Positions 42,301 to 53,866 of a DNA stretch of 64,000 nucleotides are shown here, piece after piece (the stretch's first letter is position 1; every line of letters starts with the position of its first letter). Source of the stretch: Trachelipus rathkii (Eukaryota; Arthropoda; Malacostraca; Isopoda; Trachelipodidae); NCBI GenBank assembly GCA_015478945.1, contig JABUQX010078499.1:1-64000 (forward strand). Direction: 5' to 3'. Under the pieces are notes generated by a model. It was not told the origin of the DNA. It did not search any database and was given only the letters and a program-made list of their open reading frames with translations. A program made the position numbers and the translations under genes.

Positions 42301-43070
42301 CACTTATAATATAATATAATATAATATAATTATAATAATATATAATATAATATAATATATACTAATTTAATATTATATTAAATATATATTAAATATATAT
42401 TTAATAATATTATAATAATAATATATATATAATTATAATTATATAATATATATTAGTACAGTAGACCTTTTATGTTTATGCATTTTACATTGTTCAGAGG
42501 AAGAATGAGATGTTTTAGTTTTGCTAGTATCACTACGACAATACCGATGGTATACGATCTAGATCTTATCCTGCGTATATTATATATTATATATTATAAT
42601 ATATATATTATATATATAATATTAATAATAATAGATATATTATATATTAATAATATATATAAAATATATTATATATTATATATAAATATAATATATATAT
42701 ATATATATTATTAATAATATTATATTAATAATATAATAAAATATATATATAATATATATATATTATAATCATATTATATATATATTATATATATAATATT
42801 TATAATATATCAATTATATATATATATATATTATATTAAATAATTTAAATAATAAAATAATAATATATAAATAAATATATTATATATATAATATTATATT
42901 ATATATATATTAATTAATTATATTAATATATATTATATATATATATTATATATATATATATAAATATAATATATAATATTTAATATTATTATTAATATTA
43001 ATAATATAATATATATAAATATATAAATATTTTATTATTTTCATTGTAGAGTATATATATATATAGGTAC
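42301..43070. repeat. (AT)n microsatellite tracts
   Basis: TA/AAT tracts with one unique insert at 42455-42570. Confidence 0.9.
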
Positions 43071-43780
43071 ACTTCTACCTGAATCTTATCTTCTAACTTA
43101 CTCAACCATATTCCCATTTATAGTATATAATATACGGTTGTGATGACTTATTATCAATTACTAGAGTATATATATACATTAATACATATATACTATATAC
43201 TTGTATTATAATTCATGACCGGCTTCGACTTTTAGTAGATACTCGAATAAGTATATAAATATTATAATATATATAATGGTATATTATCTGGGTAATCCTT
43301 ATGATTGAACAAAATATTTTGTGGTGTGTATATATATAATGAAGCAGGTTATTTACTAATTCCTTCTATCGGTATCATTCTCCTATCTGAATCTATTACA
43401 TAATATATTACATTAAATACCATATATAGAGATTCACTTTTAATAATGGCAGATGATGAAAAACTATCAGAAAATACTACCGTTCAATACAACGTTTATA
43501 TTTGAACATATTAGAAGTAAGTATGAACATATGAGCAGGTTCTAAATCAAATATATAACAAAATAAAAAAAGTTAAAATAAAGATTAAAAGATTAAAGAA
43601 TAACAAAGATAAAAGGATGGTCTGTTTCAAAATTTACCGGAGAGAAAGACTCAAAATAAAGGATTATATATAATATATTATCTCGTTATATTTACTTCCA
43701 TCACTTCTTGCTTAAATTTCAGTCTGCTAGAAGGAATCTTTTTGTGCAGGATACTGCTTCGAGCGAGCAAAAGCGGGGGC
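43071..43780. other. AT-rich unique DNA, nothing recognised
   Basis: Short TA runs and unremarkable sequence upstream of the second LINE fragment. Confidence 0.45.
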
Positions 43781-45430
43781 TTTTCATCAAAGCGAAAAGT
43801 TCTCTCCCTTGGTTTTCTCTATCTTAAAATCTTTTCTCGGGCGGTTTTCTTGCCAAAAAATATCTCTAACAACTTCATTTAGATTGTGTCTTTTTTCCTT
43901 CTTTCTTTTCTCTCTTTTATGGTTTCTTGTTTTAATTCTCCAACTGGTAAAAGGTCGCCAAATCTCTTTCGGCCTTCCTTATTTCCTCCTAACTCAACCC
44001 TGGACCGATTGTTGTTCTGGCATTTCAGTCCATTAATTGTCTGTTTCGTCAGAGTCTTGTATATTTAGTTTTCTTGCCTGTGTTACATCGATTCGGGTGC
44101 AATGGGCTCCTTGATTTTTCTACGAGACGTTAGGAGGCGTGGCCTCGGGGTATGGGCTTCTCCTCCCGAGTTTTGTATTGTGCTTCCGTTGCTATTTTCT
44201 CCGCCCCTTTCTTTTTCTATCGATGGTTTCTACATGTGTTTTAAAATTAATACTTTCCACTTTTTTCAGTGTTGGAAGCACGCTTTATCTTCATGGTCCA
44301 ACCCAAATTCCGAAAAAAAAGGGAAGTGTCCGGCCTCTGTTTCTGCATTCGTAGTAACTATCCGCCCTATACTCTTAATTGGATTCTATCTAAGATCTTT
44401 TTAACTCTTTCGTGGGCAACTCTTACTTCTTAAAGATTCATTCTGAATTGCTCATCACTTCTTTCCGATGCGCCAGAACGGCTTTCCGGGCTGCTCCGAG
44501 TCTATGTATTAATTTTCTCTTATATCACGGATCTTATCCCGCCTTTAGGAACTACGGGTGAGGACTTGTGCGTGGGTGGTCGCTGAACATATCCCCAAAG
44601 GCGTTGATTTTTGACCGGGTATGGCACGGCGTCACTGCTCTCCAAGCTTCCCTTCCTTTGGGTCTCCACCTCTCTGCTTATTGGGGAAGTTAATAGTTTT
44701 TCTTTCATGAATCGACCCATATCGCTTGTTGTTGATGGGGCGACTTCTGTCTTTCTTTTTTTTTTCAATAAGTTGGTGTTCCTCAGGGTTCTTGTCTTAT
44801 CTCCTACTTAATAAATTTACTTTTTCATTAATTTTTTGTGATTCTTTTTCACTGGCGGCACGATCTACTCTATTTTCGGCTGCCATTATGGCCGATGACT
44901 CGTATTATTCAACTCATTTTCAAATTCTGCTCCTTCTTTATTGCTGTGGAATTGCCTCTCGGTCTTAGATGTCTTTGCCGTTTCTATTCTCGCTAAATTC
45001 TGGATAAGAATTTCCGGTGGGGTCCGTTTCATTGAGACCTTGTGAAATCTCTCTTTTAAAACTCAAACTTCTTTACAAATCTCCCTCTTAAGCACCGTTC
45101 TAACTTTCCTATCTCTTTCGGACGGTCTCGTCGTCTCTTCCTTGTTGGACAATATAAAAACATTCCTTGGCCTTAAAAAAAACAAAAATTTGTCTATATC
45201 TCACATTATATACGGGTGCGGTTAAGGCGGCCTCATATATTATGACTGGGTGAGATTTCTGTTTTAGGGACTGCGGAGGACTTTATTTTTCCTCTTCACA
45301 GTTAGTCCCAGCTATACAAAGCCTCATCCGCCCTTGAATATAAATGTGAGGTACTGCTTCTTCATATTATATATTCTGGGGGGATCAGGGTTATTCCCAT
45401 GGTTAGGCTTTTGGTAGTATAATATATATT
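43780..45430 (+). mobile_element. LINE reverse transcriptase remnant (Jockey/CR1-like), T/C-rich
   Basis: Broken + strand frames give reverse transcriptase landmarks in order. F-D-R-V-W-H is near 44613. L-L-S-K-L-P-F near 44640 is followed by N-R-P-I-S-L-V-V-D-G-A-T-S near 44711. A G-V-P-Q-G-S core at about 44773-44793 is split from its flanks by an indel. M-A-D-D-S at about 44888 is the catalytic (Y/F)ADD block with Y changed to M. Near 45300-45390 Q-S-L-I-R-P and a W-G-G-like segment match the post-RT domain. All frames carry stops and indels, so this is a dead copy. The upstream endonuclease could not be read. Confidence 0.82.
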
Positions 45431-46190
45431 ATATAGTCCGAAGTCTATAATATAAAAAGGAGGCCAATAAATGATATACTATATATATATAATGATACTC
45501 TATAAACTGTGACTCTAGTATATCACTCAGTAAATATCAAATAATATCTGTAAACTATATATATATGGAAGCTACCTCTAGCTATTCTTTGCGGGATCAG
45601 TCATAGTATATTATATATTAGTTGTATATATGAGATATGTTTTATATCATTATATCACTTTATACTATAAATATATATATAGTATATATAAGTATATAAC
45701 CGTATATAGACCTAGTAGTAGTCAATATAAATATATAATAGGTTTACTTTACGAAATCCAGAAATATTTTAAGTGAAACCTACAAGAAATATATACTTTA
45801 TCTCTTTATGATATGAGTAAAGACACCTTGAATCATCCGTAGTCTTTTCGACTCAATTACTTTCTCGTACTATATTTATAATGACTTCATCACAATATGT
45901 ATATTAATTTATGTAATTTTTAAATTCAAGTTTTGAAAATAGAAATTAATATTAATTACTTTTAGTTATCCATGTAATATAAATTTCATGATATCAACAT
46001 AAAAGAAATCAAAATTTTAACAAATTTTAATAATTTTCCTATATATTTTTTAAAAATATTTTTTTTAAAATAAACTATACAAGTATAAAAATATTTGTAA
46101 TATTTAAGTAAATTGTTAAGCACTATTACCGAGATCTGTTAATATACAGCAAGTGTATCGTATGTTTGGCAGCTTCTGAGAAGCTACATT
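45431..46190. other. AT-rich DNA, nothing recognised
   Basis: Short TA runs and unremarkable sequence between the LINE fragment and the MITE-like element. Confidence 0.45.
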
Positions 46191-46195
46191 AAAGT

Positions 46196-46684
46196 TTAAA
46201 GCCGCTTTCGATTTTGCATTTGTGCTTACGCTCGATAAGAAATGGTAATCCAGTTTTAGCACGAATTTCGGTCATAATCGAACGTTTGTTTACAAATATT
46301 TTGATCAGCTGTTGTGATGGAGCACGTGGTTTTGGAATAAACAAATAAAAAAAATATCGAATGGTTTTTATTACAAATAATTGATCAACTATTGTGATGG
46401 AGTTTATCGATTTGGAAGAAATTAGATTTAAAGCTAATTTCATGAATGAAACATTCATCAAATCAAACCACCTACTACGCCGCCATCTTGTGTGTTTACA
46501 TTTTTTTCATAAGCACGTCCTAAATTCGGTAAGCACGGGAAAGAGCAACCTTACAGAATTTGGGAAATTCCTTACGTTTGGTGAGCATTTTCCTAAATCT
46601 GTGCTAAATTTGACAAAATCGAGCGCAAACTTTAGGATTTCTTACGTTTCGTAAGCAAAAATGCAAAATCGAAAACGGCTTTAA
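46196..46684. mobile_element. MITE-like element with about 45-bp TIRs and TTAA (or TA) target duplication
   Basis: The left end AAAGCCGCTTTCGATTTTGC continues to a GCTTACG...TAAGAAAT block. The right end, read on the opposite strand, gives AAAGCCGTTTTCGATTTTGC with the same continuation. Each end abuts TTAA (46196-46199 and 46681-46684), consistent with a piggyBac-type TTAA duplication or a TA duplication of the Tc1/mariner type. The interior (about 480 bp) has no transposase. It contains two copies of a GATCA(A/G)CT(A/G)TTGTGATGGAG phrase about 82 bp apart. The 86- and 90-codon frames on the two strands come from these repeats. Confidence 0.8.
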
Positions 46685-46977
46685 TTACGTTGTTATTGTT
46701 TATTTATTATGGTTTTATGCTTTTTGAAAACAATTTACGATTTGTTATATTTAAAGAAATAAATTTGGTATTATCATTAAATAAAACTGCTGTATTTTGT
46801 TACATTGTTACCATATTCAAGGCAGCTTATGAGGTAATTCAAGAAACGCTCCTACCTTTTTCAAACGAGATTATTTAAAGAAAATACATTTGTAATCCTT
46901 AAAGGTTTCATTTTAAATAGTCATCCGTAGATAATAAATTTTTATTTTCAGTTATATTGTTAACTGATTCCACATTA

Positions 46978-46978
46978 A

Positions 46979-47072
<94 letters not shown>
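46978..47072. repeat. (AAT)n trinucleotide microsatellite, about 31 units
   Basis: Perfect AAT repeats followed by TGTTTTG. Unlike most AT tracts in this window the array is nearly uninterrupted. Confidence 0.97.
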
Positions 47073-47245
47073 TTTTGTTACTTGCAAATTTTAAAAATGA
47101 ATTTCATACTGTGAAATATACCGAGTGTTAAAAATAAATATATAAAAATTTTGTTTCTTATTGTTGTAACTAATATCTTTTATTTCTTTCGTATGAAATG
47201 AAATTAATATGAACGAAGTTATACGAGTTTACGACTTTATATATA

Positions 47246-47999
47246 CAGGGTGATTCAAAACCTCTGCGACAAACTCGGAGGGTGATAGAGCAAACGATAA
47301 GGAACATTTATTGTTAAATAACATGTTGTATGACGCTTCGTTTCAAAGTTACGGACGATTGAAGGTACACTAGTTTATGTTATTTGACGCGTCGCATGTA
47401 GATTACCGACGATTTAGGTTACTCAATTTTAATGTGTTTGTGCGTGCGTACATGTGTGTACGCTTAACGTCCTTCGGAAACACGTGGCAATACCTTTACC
47501 TTGCCCAATTCATCGTTGATTCAGTACAGTGTAGGCATCGATTACGAATGGATCACTACACTCTTCCCGAGTTAACCGACATGATAATGTGTTACGGTGC
47601 GGCAAACGGAAATGGACGAAGAACGCACCTCATGTACCGGGAACGGTTTCCACAGAGAAATCACCCCCACCACACAATGTTTGCTCGCCTTCATCAGCGC
47701 CTTCGAGATAATGGGACCCTTTGTCCCCGGTGCATTGGTTGAAGACCGCGTAATACGAGGACTCCTGCGTTTGAAGAAGAGGTGCTTGAGAGAGTCACCA
47801 ACGACCAGTCGACTAGCACACGCGCCATTGCCCATGCCATGGGTCCAAATCAGTCGTCTGTGGTTCGGGTCTTGCAAGAGCAAAGCCTCCATGCATACCA
47901 CCTACAGAAAGTACAAGGACTTGGGCCAAACGACTTCGCACCCCGTGTGCGATTTGCCCGGTGGTTTCTGCAACGGAGCATCGATAATCCTGAGTAGTA
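47246..47999 (+). mobile_element. 5' part of a Tc1/mariner-superfamily element, 3' truncated
   Basis: The left terminus CAGGGTGATTCAAAA, preceded by TATATA (TA target), is of a type common in invertebrate IS630/Tc1-like elements. About 300 bp of leader precede the transposase frame. The element stops abruptly about 750 bp in, just after the second HTH part and before any DDE catalytic domain, at the junction with the repeat block that starts at 48000. No right TIR is seen. Confidence 0.75.
47548..47999 (+). pseudogene. Truncated Tc1-like transposase, DUF4817-type N-terminus
   Basis: From the ATG at 47548 the frame reads M-D-H-Y-T-L-P-E-L-T-D-M-I-M-C-Y-G and continues with R-E-R-F-P-Q-R. This matches the DUF4817 helix-turn-helix start of animal IS630/Tc1-type transposases (family knowledge: '..YG.a.gN...A...Y..R.P.R..P'). 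A TGA at 47740-47742 interrupts the frame, which then continues unchanged through R-T-P-A-F-E-E-E-V-L, S-T-S-T-R-A-I-A and V-V-R-V-L-Q-E-Q-S-L-H-A-Y-H-L, the second HTH. It ends at N-P-E with two stops. The whole DDE domain is missing, so the gene is dead. The frames on the opposite strand here are shadows. Confidence 0.82.
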
Positions 48000-48021
48000 G
48001 GGCTAACTTTCCGTTAAAAAA

Positions 48022-48200
48022 TGACCTTGACCTTTTTTGACCTTTTCTGAGCGCCACGTTGTTTCCTGAGGGTGATTTTACCTGACCTTGACCTTTTTTG
48101 ACCTTTTCTGACCGCCACGTTGTTTCCTGAGGGTGATTTTACCTGACCTTGACCTTTTTTGGCCTTTACCTTTTTGGTCCTTGACCTTTTTTGGCCACCC
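48022..48200. repeat. 61-bp tandem repeat with TGACCTTGACC units
   Basis: The unit starting TGACCTTGACCTTTTTTGAC, with an internal GCCACGTTGTTTCCTGAGGG, occurs at 48022 and 48083 with one mismatch, and a third partial copy starts at 48144. After it come two copies of ATTTTCTGGCACCCC (near 48202-48230). The Lys-rich - strand frame (48014-48271) is its translation. Confidence 0.9.
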
Positions 48201-48243
48201 CAATTTTCTGGCACCCCTAATTTTCTGGCACCCCTAATTTTTA

Positions 48244-48395
48244 GCACCCTTTCGAAGAAAGGGTGCGCCAAACGGTTGCGTTAGCAACCGTTGTACGTAT
48301 TGCCCCCCCCTATTTTACCCCCCTCCTAATTTTTTCGACCGTGGGCAATTTTTGCCCACGGTAGTTTTTGATGTGTCTTTAGGGGCTTAGCCCTT
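48244..48395. other. Cluster of four hairpins
   Basis: Perfect inverted repeats stand side by side. GCACCCTTTC/GAAAGGGTGC is at 48244-48266 (loop 3). AACGGTTGC/GCAACCGTT is at 48271-48292 (loop 4). ACCGTGGGCAA/TTGCCCACGGT is at 48338-48362 (loop 3). A weaker GGGC-TTA-GCCC is at 48383-48393. They could form stable stems in RNA or single-stranded DNA. The element type is unknown. Confidence 0.85.
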
Positions 48396-48419
48396 TTGTG
48401 ATGTCTTAACCTTGATCCT

Positions 48420-48770
48420 GGGCCCTTGCAGGTGCGACCCGTCCGCGTGAACCTTTGGTTCAAATCCTGGGCCCCCGCAGGGTCGTCCCGCCGCGTGCGC
48501 CCGCAGGCGCATTTTCCGACGCCGCGTTTTCCCGCCCGCCGCACCCCAGCCCGCCAGCCCGTAGCGTTTCTTCACCACCCCCCCGCCCGCCCGCCGCACC
48601 CCAGCCCGCCAGCCCGTAGCGTTTCTACCGCCACCCCGCCCGCCCGCCGCGCCCCAGCCCGCCAGCCCGTCGCGTTTTTCCGCCGCCGCGTGCGCCCGCA
48701 GGCGCATTTTTCGCGTGTCCCACCCGCCTGGACCGGTGGTTCAAATCCGCAGCCCGAAATAAAAGGCATC
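48420..48770 (+). repeat. GC-rich repeat block with two Pol III B-box matches
   Basis: A unit built on GC(A/G)CCCCAGCCCGCCAGCCC starts at 48541, 48596 and 48649 (spacing 53-55 bp). It is flanked on both sides by copies of CCGCGTGCGCCCGCAGGCGC (48490 and 48687). GGTTCAAATCC occurs at 48457-48467 and 48738-48748, a full match to the tRNA-type B box. No A box in a convincing position or tRNA cloverleaf was found. The Arg/Ala/Pro-rich open frames on both strands are translated repeat. Confidence 0.75.
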
Positions 48771-48789
48771 TTCATAGCCCGAACGTGGA

Positions 48790-49314
48790 TGTGAGCGTAT
48801 GTCAATCAGACTATCCCGGGTTTCCAGTCCTTCAAGTCCTAATTACCAGAGAACTCCCCATCCCTAATGGTGACGTGAACCTCTCTGTATGTTAAGGTTT
48901 CATACCTTCATCATACAATAACACCTGAAGTACATGCGCTTAATACACTACGCTATGAGGACACCTACCGTTTTTAGTTTTATGACTGTTATACACTACT
49001 CATTCTATGACTTTACAGCCATGTTACGCTTTTAATTAATAATTGGCAACCAAAATAAAAATAATAATAATAATTGGCAACCAAAATAAAAATAATAATA
49101 ATAATTGGCAACCAAATAAATAATAAATAAAAGTAACACCCAAATAATAAATAAATAAAATGGCAACACAGATAAATAAAAATGTTAATGAAAGAGAGTA
49201 ATATAAATAAATATTTTATTTTACCAAAATATACATATATTATAAAAACAAATAAATAAATATTTTAACAATATATACATATATTATATTTGTACATTAC
49301 AATGAAATTATATT
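48790..49314. other. Flank of the Polinton with 33-bp tandem repeat
   Basis: Between the GC-rich block and the PolB stop codon. Three copies of a unit containing AATTGGCAACCAAAATAAA (period about 33 bp) lie at about 49041-49118, then AT-rich sequence. The left terminal inverted repeat of the Polinton should lie here or just left of it, but the other end is outside the window, so it cannot be placed. Confidence 0.5.
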
Positions 49315-52300
49315 TTATTTTTTCAGTGAAATTAGTGTTCCATCATACCCCTGGGCTACAGTGCGGGCACTACCTAAAACAAGATTCCTCTTATTTGAGG
49401 TATGGCGGAACCTTTTTATACCATTTATTAGCGTGACATCTCCTATCTTATTGGCTCGCATTTTCATATCAGGAACCCACACTTCTCGGTAATGTTTTTC
49501 ATTATTTACGTATGGCTGTGCGGAGTCGTCTAGATTATGGATATCTTTGTGAAGTGTAGATTCACCATCTTCTTCACTCATCATTTGCGTAACAGCTAAG
49601 GCTGTTACGTCTGTTTCCTTAATCATGTTGTAGAAGTGGTTATCGTCGTTTAAGACCATCCAATCACGATTCTTAGTCTTCTCAACATCCTTAACCATCT
49701 TGTCAAAATTAATCTTTGCCATACCCTTGAAATTAATTATATGCTCTGTGTCCTTGTTCAACGTTAATCCTTTTGCTTTTAAGATGTAAGCAAAACTCCC
49801 GTCATTCTTCTTTATTCGAATGGCGTAGGATTTAGGACCTGTGCACACGAAACTATCAGCTATTTCTCCAGGTCCTAGCTCGTCAGTCAGGTTTCCTAAG
49901 AATTTTCCAGTATCAGGAATATATTCGCCTTCACGAGCTGTGAAAACACACAGCTGTCGGTATCACAGTATAGTACCCTCTGACCTAGAGAATCGAGGAG
50001 TTTATATAATTCGACCCTCGCATAAGCTGTGGTGAAGGAAGCGACAGCAACATTTGTAGCCTTTGCTGTTTTATTAGTGAAGCCAGTATGTGTAACTTCA
50101 ACTATATGTTTATCCCCCGCTACAGTGATATTTCTAACCTTAAGATCAGCTCTCTTCATTAATTCCCAGACCTGTGCATAGCTAGTGCAGACGATGTCTT
50201 CATTCTTGGGAATACGTTGAGCTAGTTTTCCCCATAATGAATTAAGAAGTAATTTAGCTATATATCGCATTCCAGGGTTGCTTTCAATATTGTTTGGTTC
50301 AAGTGTTACGCCCTCAATGTTCTTGATATCTTGCAAGTATAGCAGGAATTCTTCGCACGTTTTATCGGTTACACCATCTGGCAAACCTGAAGCCTCAGTC
50401 TTCCACTTCAAGAATGTTTCAATGTATTTGCCGAATATGTCATTTGAAGGTGTAAATTTCCATATTTCATGTATCTTTTTAATCTCATAACCTTTCTCTA
50501 CAGCTAATTCTAGCTCTGGACTACAGTATACTCCTTTTAACATACGTTGATTGTCCGTATGTCTGCATTTTCCTTCATAGGCGGATGCGCTGCATGTTCT
50601 ACAAAGAGAAAATATTAGCCGATTGTCATGTCGCGCAGGGAGAACAGGAGTGTACAGATTCTTAGGAGGTAATACCGAGACATACGAGAGTCCGAAATAA
50701 GTGGAATTCATTTCTTGGACGAACTTTTCTATGGTAGGAAGATCCCTACCTACGAGTTTCGTAGGGGCACCTGCTGGAAAGGGCTTTGTTTTCTGGACAA
50801 AAGGATACAGGGAGGTGAAATCTGATACTTCAATTGAACGCCTTCTGTCGGTGGATAGTAATAGACGAAGGGCTCTGTACGTCCCCCGTACAAGGCCTCA
50901 CCTACCTCTAGTTTCGCATTTGCAAGTTCATTACCAATCGACTGCACGTATCTTCCTAACTTCTCAGTTCTTGTTTCGTCGTTGTTATTTACAACAGTGA
51001 CCTCACACTCTTTTTTCATTTTCGTCCATTCGCATTCCCATATTCTAATTACCTCATAACCTTGTGACTTATAATCCGCTTCCTGTCTCATGGTTGTACT
51101 GTATCTGTCAAGACTTGATTTGCCATAGAGTTTTTCTAAACCTTTCTTACATGCTTGATGTCCGTGAAATACACAGCCATGGAAGAGAAAGACAATCTTC
51201 TTCATGGCTGTACCAGTTGGAGGAGGGGGACGTCTCTTATTCAATTCTATCGTTTGTTCATTAACGTTGAGTTGACGGGCAGATAAGAACTCATTAAGGT
51301 CAAAGGGTACGTGGTCTTCAGCTGGAATTTCAGCGTACCCATCAGGCTTTAGATACCTGTTTTTGATTTTAAATTTACGTTCGCCGCCATTCCTTGCATG
51401 TTCGATCCGATGACCCTTATACATCTCCATGAACGTGAGCCACTTCACACCATCATACGAGTAGTTTGAATATCAGTACGACCTATATGAGCCAATGTAT
51501 TTTTAGGCATGAAGTGCATTTTATATATCATGAATGATAAGGCAGCAATGGTAGAACAATCAAGTAAGCAGTCGACTTTATGATCCTTAAGGAAGATTCC
51601 CCTGAATTTCTCGAAGGATTGACGTAGAATATTAACGTCTTGAACGCAGTAGGTTGTACATTCCTTCATGATGTCGTAATCCTTATTGTTAAATGTTTGA
51701 TACCAACGCTCAAAATCGGTCTTTTCACTGTCGGACATACGATGTGTCTCAAAGGTCTCCTTAGCCGGAATTTTACCCTTGTAATTTATATTCTCAAGGG
51801 TAAGAAAACGGTAAGGAAAGAACCCTTTAGAAAGCTCACCTGTAATGCCCATGCATTTAGGGAGTTTTTTCAGTGCACAGGGCATAAACATTAGTGTGTC
51901 CTTAAACTGGATATTGTGGTTAGCTGTCATAGTTATAATTTTGGTTCCACGCTTCACAGGGTTGGAAGATATGGAATGGACGGTAGGCCTGGCAAGCAGT
52001 TTGCCGTAAACAAACTGATTGTCGAACTTACCGCCATTATGAGCTGCAACTAGAATGTTTGACTTCTTGTGTTTTTCGGCAAATCTGAATATATAGTTGA
52101 GAAATAGATCGACTGGACACTTCTCATACTCTTCTGTTGCTTCAGGATTCAATTTGAATATTTCAGTCCGAGCCGTTCCGCAAGTCTCACATGGCGATGA
52201 ATTGTCTATTTCCTCCTCCCCGCATTTACTGCATACTAACATACTCACTAGAATATAGGGAAGCATATCTGTTTTTGTGCGTCCTCCCTCTTCACGAGTA

Positions 52301-53756
52301 TTATGATTATAGGTCTCGATATCATAATAAAATGTAAAGGTGGGCTTACGTTTGGCGAAAGCATTATCTGTAGGCACCTTGATTTTCTTCATGGAAACAT
52401 TTATGGTTATCGCCTTCTATACCATACTTCTCGTCGCATACTCCACATTTTAATATGCCATACAGTCATGTCGGTTACGCTTCGGGTTTTATCAGCTTAC
52501 TATCTCACTTGTCACATAAGTACACACATTAAGGTACTTGCAGGTGAGGGCTTTATGCAATTCAAGACAAGCTCATTATAGAAATCCCGATTGCATTTAT
52601 CACAATGTAAAAGCGTAGATGTGTCACCCGGTAAAGCTTTACATTTATAAGTTAAGCATTGCCCGCATCTGTATTCAGTACACTCGTTTTGTAAATGGTT
52701 AATTAAATGGTCGGTGAAGGAGTAGCACTGGTGACAAAAAACTGGTCCCTTGATATTCTGAGGTTCTACACTACCTAAAGCTATCTTGATGGAATCTCCA
52801 GGAAAAGGGTAATAATAATGGGTTTCTTCGGAGTCATATCCTATTACAAAAAGAGGTAGGTCCCTATTCTGTTCATGTGGTTTAAACACAACCTTGAGTT
52901 TTTCGTTCACATCTTTGGTAAAAACAAATATTCGGCAACCTATTTTTTCCTCTATTACTGCAAAATCATCTGCCTTTAGGGGTTCTTCATAAGTCAGTCC
53001 ACACCGAGTTGCAATCTGGCCACCTAATTCATGTAGATTCTGAGGTGTAAATAATCCTATTTTAGGTGCATCTTCGTCGGGTTTTTTAGGTACATGAGTG
53101 TGGAGCTTATAGCATGCAGCTATAGCCCTGAAACCACATCCTCCACTGGTTCTTACACTCCTATTCTCGTTATTTATACCTAGCTGTACTTTATTGACGT
53201 GTGGATGTTTAAAGTTCACAGAAGAAGGGTCAATGGGTCCATTACCCTCTGGATTATGGCATATCTGGACATCTACAACAAAATCGTCCAACATGGCTTG
53301 GTCACCAGACTGAAAGAGTTCTAGAAAACGGTCCGACAGATACTGCGCGAGATTTGGTCGAGATATCTCTTCATGAGGAATACGGATGTGGAATTGCCCT
53401 CCATTCCTATCCGTAAAAAGGAAACCTGCCCTGAGGGTATATTCCCGATATGTCACTACGCTTCTTACTTGTTCTATCACGTTGTGAATGACAGCTACTA
53501 ACACGTCGTTGATGTCTCGAGTACCGTTAAAGATCCGTCTGGTATCGATACGTACTCTGTAGCGGTGCTGGTCGATAATCCCTGAATTACGCGTAGATCC
53601 TTCACGTGTTACCTTCAACAACTCTGTAGAGAAAGGTGCAGGTGGTTCATCAACCTCCTCCTCCTCATCGTCATGAAATACCTCAACACGTGAAGGACCC
53701 GCTACAGCTCCGTCATCTACAATCCGCCCAGGATGCCCTTTCTGTTTCTGTTTTTT
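49315..53756 (-). pseudogene. polB: Protein-primed DNA polymerase B (Polinton PolB), main exon, frameshifted
   Basis: This is the replicative polymerase of Polintons, expected to copy the linear element from a protein primer. The N-terminal part (53756-52512) has a G-G-C-G-F-R-A-I-A segment and Cys pairs of a zinc region (H-C-D-K-C-N-R). Then come Exo I Y-Y-D-I-E-T-Y (about 52330), Exo II A-A-H-N-G-G-K-F-D (about 52035), Exo III Y-C-V-Q-D-V, an F-H-G-C-V-F-H-G insertion, motif A (about 50810), motif B L-L-L-N-S-L-W-G-K (about 50245), motif C Y-C-D-T-D-S (about 49970) and a K-S-Y block. The frame is broken near 52540, at two or more places in 52400-52510, and near 51455, 50820 and 49950. All catalytic residues remain visible. 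The reading frame enters from a splice acceptor at 53756. AATAAA overlaps the stop. Confidence 0.95.
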
Positions 53757-53866
53757 CTGGAAAAAGAATGAAAATTCATAAACAAATGTGTAACATGCTA
53801 TTATGTACCAATATTTTTTCAGTAATATTTTTCAGTAATATATAGAATAATTAGATTGTAACTTAC

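Noticed and set aside
43809..44968. Chain of 60-100 codon frames as separate small genes
   Set aside because: Reverse transcriptase landmarks run across several of them in order, so they are pieces of one decayed LINE.
48338..48362. Helitron 3' end suggested by a strong hairpin
   Set aside because: No CTRR terminus follows at the expected distance and no Rep/helicase or 5' TC end is visible, so this was left as an unexplained hairpin.
48457..48748. tRNA gene suggested by GGTTCAAATCC
   Set aside because: No acceptor stem, anticodon arm or matching A box at tRNA spacing could be folded around either copy.
48326..48805. Overlapping Arg/Ala/Gly/Pro-rich frames on both strands
   Set aside because: They are translations of the 53-55 bp GC-rich tandem repeat and are open on both strands at once.
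50701..51264. Forward-strand frames inside PolB
   Set aside because: They lie opposite the polymerase, which has clear motifs on the other strand. They are shadows.
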